This document shows, in pieces, positions 61,083 through 64,000 of a DNA stretch of 64,000 nucleotides. Position 1 is the first letter of the stretch; every line of letters begins with the position of its first letter. Position numbers and translations under genes: made by a program. The DNA is from Enterococcus alishanensis (GTDB lineage: Bacteria > Bacillota > Bacilli > Lactobacillales > Enterococcaceae). The notes below the pieces were generated by a model. The model had not been told where the DNA came from and did no database searches. It was given only the letters and a program-made list of their open reading frames with translations. Where the stretch lies: assembly GCF_019218635.1 (NCBI RefSeq), contig NZ_JAHUZB010000003.1:419729-483728 (forward strand), written 5' to 3'.

Positions 61083-61249
61083 CCCCAAATTAAATAGATT
61101 AAACCAAGAATCACTAAAATAATATTAAGACCAATTTGCAAACGGACATAACCTAGCGGTACTGGCTTTTTTTTACGACGTGCGATGTTTATGACAATGT
61201 TATATATACCTACAATGATAATGTAGGCCAACAAAAAATTTCGATACAC
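61079..61249 (-). CDS. Small two-TM membrane protein
   Basis: 56 aa (begins MYRNFLLAYIIIVGIYNIVI). Two TM helices (about residues 3-22 and 38-55) flank a basic loop (RRKKK). Start GTG 61249 is 7 nt after AAGGAGG. The stop codon overlaps the stop of the convergent YccF gene. Not recognised as a known family. Confidence 0.6.
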   Translation of the reverse strand: MYRNFLLAYIIIVGIYNIVINIARRKKKPVPLGYVRLQIGLNIILVILGLIYLIWG

Positions 61250-61322
61250 ACAAAAACCTCCTTATCTATTCAGTTTACCTAGCTAGTAGTGTTTTTTCAA
61301 GGACGCATTATTTTTCCCCAAA

Positions 61323-61368
61323 AAAACTCGTAGGAAATCAAAAAGAAGGTCGATTTCCTACGAGTTTT
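61323..61368 (-). terminator. Terminator of the membrane-anchored protein gene
   Basis: A perfect 17-bp stem (AAAACTCGTAGGAAATC and complement) with a 12-nt loop, followed on the minus strand by T residues. It overlaps the stop codon. Confidence 0.85.
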
Positions 61369-62320
61369 AATTTTTGGTGATACTTAATATTTTTGCGTTT
61401 AAACGATCATACGAAATTGTGAAGCTTTCAACATCTGTCTGAGATGTTGGCACCCGATAAGTATAAGTCGTTAAACCATCTGTGGGGCTATTCGAATTGA
61501 AGAAACTTTCTAAATATGCTTTACGTAAATCTCCTCGTGTGGCTACAAATAAATCATAAAAACCATTTTTATCAGTAATATCTACTTCTTTTTCTAAGGC
61601 TTGAAATTCCGTCTGATCAGGATTTAGACCATCTTTATTCATTTCTTGGAACAGCTGTTCATCTGAATTGTTGCTAACAATATCTGACCAAGCTGTTTCA
61701 AAATCAGCTGTCTTATCTAAATAAGTATCATCAGCGGTAATAATATTCGTGTTGTCACTAGGATTCGCTGTTGTGGTTAAACTTAATAAGGTATCATCAC
61801 TATAAATCAGATCTAATTGAAAATCGTGGCGATTACCAGCTGTATCAGCAAAGGTCCATAACTGTCTTTCTACAGTGGTCATTTTATCTTCTTGCAAAGT
61901 TTTTCCAAAGCCTAAAAGATTGGCCTCCACAAATCCAGTATTATCAGAATAAATAGCCGAATAAAGCTCTCGATATAAATTAAAAACCAATTGATCATTT
62001 TGCATTTGGCCATATATATTGCTCATGGCTTCTGTTAAAGCTGAAGAACTGGCTAAATTATTACGGTCATCTAAAAGTGCATTGACTTCACTGACTTTAT
62101 CTAAAGATTGCGTCAAAATTTCTGGATCACTAATATCTTTTAAATTAAGTTGGGCTAATTTGGGTAGTTCCTGTTGTTCTTCTTTTTCTTCCCCGCTAGC
62201 AAACCAGCCGAAAGGAATCGTGAACTGAGGAAAATTTCCGGTTAGAATAATTCCTGCCCCACCGATTATTAACCCTAAGAAGACGGCCCAAAATATTAAC
62301 CATTTTTTCTTTGTGTTCAT
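61367..62320 (-). CDS. Membrane-anchored uncharacterised protein
   Basis: 317 aa. A short basic N-terminus and one TM helix (residues 7-28) are followed by an extracytoplasmic, acidic domain of about 280 residues with no recognised fold. GAGGTG lies 5 nt before the ATG. It is divergent from the class A PBP gene with about 190 bp between start codons, so a wall-related role is possible. Confidence 0.7.
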   Translation of the reverse strand: MNTKKKWLIFWAVFLGLIIGGAGIILTGNFPQFTIPFGWFASGEEKEEQQELPKLAQLNLKDISDPEILTQSLDKVSEVNALLDDRNNLASSSALTEAMSNIYGQMQNDQLVFNLYRELYSAIYSDNTGFVEANLLGFGKTLQEDKMTTVERQLWTFADTAGNRHDFQLDLIYSDDTLLSLTTTANPSDNTNIITADDTYLDKTADFETAWSDIVSNNSDEQLFQEMNKDGLNPDQTEFQALEKEVDITDKNGFYDLFVATRGDLRKAYLESFFNSNSPTDGLTTYTYRVPTSQTDVESFTISYDRLNAKILSITKN

Positions 62321-62509
62321 TTTTCACCTCGTTATTTGATTACTTATTTATTGTGGCGACAAAATGTGATTCCGTCAAGCATTTATCAGAAAAAACGCTT
62401 TTTTAAATTAAATTTCTAAATATTTCCTACAAAAATTGTCGATTTGATAGTCAAATGTGGGAATTTCCATTAAACTAAGACTAAATGATTATTTTGAAGG
62501 GTAAGGACA

Positions 62510-64000
62510 ATGACGCAAACGACACGCAGAGAACAGCGTAAAAAAAATAAAAACACTATTAAACCACCAAAAATTGCTCGAAACAAAGGCAATCGCAATA
62601 AAGATAAAAAACATAAACTAACCAAAACTACCAAGCTTTCGTTCTCAGCAATAGCTGTAATTTTTATTGGCCTTTTAGCAGGCGGAATCTTCTTTTATAA
62701 CAATTACTTTAATACTGTGCAAACTGCGATTGATGCTGGTCAATCACAAGCTAAAAAGATTCAGGAAAGCGACTTTAAACAACATTATCCAACAACGATT
62801 TTAGATAGCTCTGGTAATACAATTCAAGAATTAAAAACTCAGGAACGAGACTACATGACTTATGAAGAAATGGATCCACTCGTTTCCGAAGCTTTGATCT
62901 CAATCGAAGACCGACGATTTTATGAACATCATGGCGTCGATACACAAGGTCTTTTAACTGTCGGGATTAATGCTGCTATTGGACGCGGAGTGCGGGGGGC
63001 TTCTACGATTACCCAACAGTTGGTAAAGAATATTTATTTAACGCCTGAAGTATCAATTTCCCGTAAAGTCGAAGAAATGGTTATCGCCCAACAGTTAGAA
63101 AAGAAATTCTCTAAGCATAAAATTTTAGAATATTATTTAAACAATGTTTATTTCGGCCATGGTGCTTATGGAATTAACGCCGCTTCCAAAGTTTATTTTG
63201 ATAAAAATATTAATGATACAACTCTTTTAGAAAAAGCCACTTTGATCGGTGTAACCAACAACCCATCGATTTATGATCCGGCGGAAGAACCAAAAGAATC
63301 ATTGAAACGAGCTCGTTTAGTCTTAAAGCAAATGTATCGTGAAGGTTATATCACTCAAGACGAATATGACCAAGCACGAAAAGATAAACTAGAAGCTAGC
63401 GTCCACACCGAAGCTTTAAACAATGAAGTAAAAGATAATGAAATTGCTTTGGCGCTAGATTCTGCTACCAAAACCTTGATGGAGCAGCAAGATTTTCGCT
63501 TTCAATATCAATTTGATAGCACTGAAGAAGAAGCTCAGTATAAAGAAGAGTATCAAACTGCTTACAACAAAGTTTACCAACGAATTATCTCAGGTGGCTA
63601 CGAAATTAAAACAAAAATCAATCAAGATTTACACAATCAATTGCAAGGAATTGTTTCTGATGTTTTAGCTGCTTGGCCAGAAATGGATGAAGAAACCAAT
63701 CTCTATACTAAACAAGCCGCTATGACTGTGATTGATAATACCACAGGTGAAGTAGTTGCTAGTATTGGTGGTCGTGGCGAAGAAGGAAATTCTTATAATC
63801 GAGCGTTTCTATCTGATCGTCAGCCTGGTTCTGCCATTAAACCATTAGTTTCTTACGGTCCTGCTTATGAACGAGGTTTACTTGAAACAACGACGGTTTC
63901 AGATGATCGACCAAATAATACTTATCCCAATAATGTTTATCAGCGTTCATTAGGAGATTTAACTTTACGTAATGCCATGGCGATTTCATCTAACGTGGTA
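62510..64000 (+). CDS. Class A penicillin-binding protein (partial, runs off the right edge)
   Basis: 497 codons are visible. A basic cytoplasmic tail (residues 1-43) and one TM helix (about 44-66) precede a GT51 glycosyltransferase domain with the catalytic Glu133 (EDRRFYEHHG) and GASTITQQLVKN, then a transpeptidase domain with the acyl-serine motif SAIK at Ser441-Lys444. The SxN motif appears at the very end (SSN) and KTG lies beyond the window. It polymerises and cross-links peptidoglycan. RBS GTAAGGA before ATG 62510. The symbol cannot be fixed without the remainder. Confidence 0.93.
   Translation, partial: MTQTTRREQRKKNKNTIKPPKIARNKGNRNKDKKHKLTKTTKLSFSAIAVIFIGLLAGGIFFYNNYFNTVQTAIDAGQSQAKKIQESDFKQHYPTTILDSSGNTIQELKTQERDYMTYEEMDPLVSEALISIEDRRFYEHHGVDTQGLLTVGINAAIGRGVRGASTITQQLVKNIYLTPEVSISRKVEEMVIAQQLEKKFSKHKILEYYLNNVYFGHGAYGINAASKVYFDKNINDTTLLEKATLIGVTNNPSIYDPAEEPKESLKRARLVLKQMYREGYITQDEYDQARKDKLEASVHTEALNNEVKDNEIALALDSATKTLMEQQDFRFQYQFDSTEEEAQYKEEYQTAYNKVYQRIISGGYEIKTKINQDLHNQLQGIVSDVLAAWPEMDEETNLYTKQAAMTVIDNTTGEVVASIGGRGEEGNSYNRAFLSDRQPGSAIKPLVSYGPAYERGLLETTTVSDDRPNNTYPNNVYQRSLGDLTLRNAMAISSNVV

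Overview
The window is 64 kb of AT-rich, gene-dense chromosome from a low-GC Gram-positive bacterium, most likely of the order Lactobacillales and probably Enterococcus-like. Supporting signs are strong AGGAGG-type ribosome binding sites, many rho-independent terminators between convergent genes, tandem tRNA-Trp T-boxes, a CcpA-type cre site, cytochrome bd with an adjacent-type CydDC exporter, NlpC/P60 and glucosaminidase wall hydrolases, an Mga-type regulator and a class A PBP. The species cannot be named from the sequence alone. No rRNA, tRNA, CRISPR array or intact prophage was seen.
Layout. 1-4.5 kb: a sugar catabolic operon (epimerase-like TIM barrel, 80-aa protein, permease, PfkB kinase, 3-hexulose-6-phosphate synthase, 6-phospho-3-hexuloisomerase). 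4.5-13.6 kb: housekeeping and accessory enzymes (a ClpP paralogue with an altered catalytic triad, hydrolases, HxlR regulator with YdeI-like protein, AIM24 protein, M3 peptidase, alanine dehydrogenase behind a perfect cre site). 13.8-18.7 kb: HU, a permease pair with His-rich segments, a CDF exporter probably for Mn, and a small gene behind a perfect 23-bp palindrome. 18.8-22.7 kb: a two-enzyme wall hydrolase, a HAD phosphatase and an Old Yellow Enzyme. 22.7-29.6 kb: a complete trpEGDCFBA operon under two tandem T-box leaders. 29.6-37.2 kb: a C69 dipeptidase and cydABDC. 37.2-44 kb is the most accessory-looking part: a secreted sortase-like protein, an Mga-like regulator, an IS30-family transposase relic, a small inverted-repeat element, an oxidoreductase, long AT-rich gaps and a second wall hydrolase whose domains are in the reverse order of the first. 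44-64 kb: a short UvrC/Cho-like nuclease, MenA-like prenyltransferase, cystine transporter, vitamin B6 kinase with an ECF S component, several very small genes, an ABC-F ATPase, mntH behind an MntR-like operator, a universal stress protein, an alpha-carbonic anhydrase, and the start of a class A PBP that runs off the right edge.
How genes fit together. MenA-like prenyltransferase and cytochrome bd belong to one quinol-oxidising chain. MntH import and the CDF exporter are the two sides of manganese balance. The two NlpC/P60-glucosaminidase proteins, the sortase-like protein and the PBP concern the cell wall. The trp operon is complete from chorismate to tryptophan and is controlled by tRNA-Trp charging.
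Candidate unusual systems are the HPS-PHI-kinase-permease operon, the ClpP paralogue with Ser-His-Asn in place of Ser-His-Asp, the sortase-like protein lacking the catalytic Arg, the divergent second T-box, and a set of small membrane-peptide genes.
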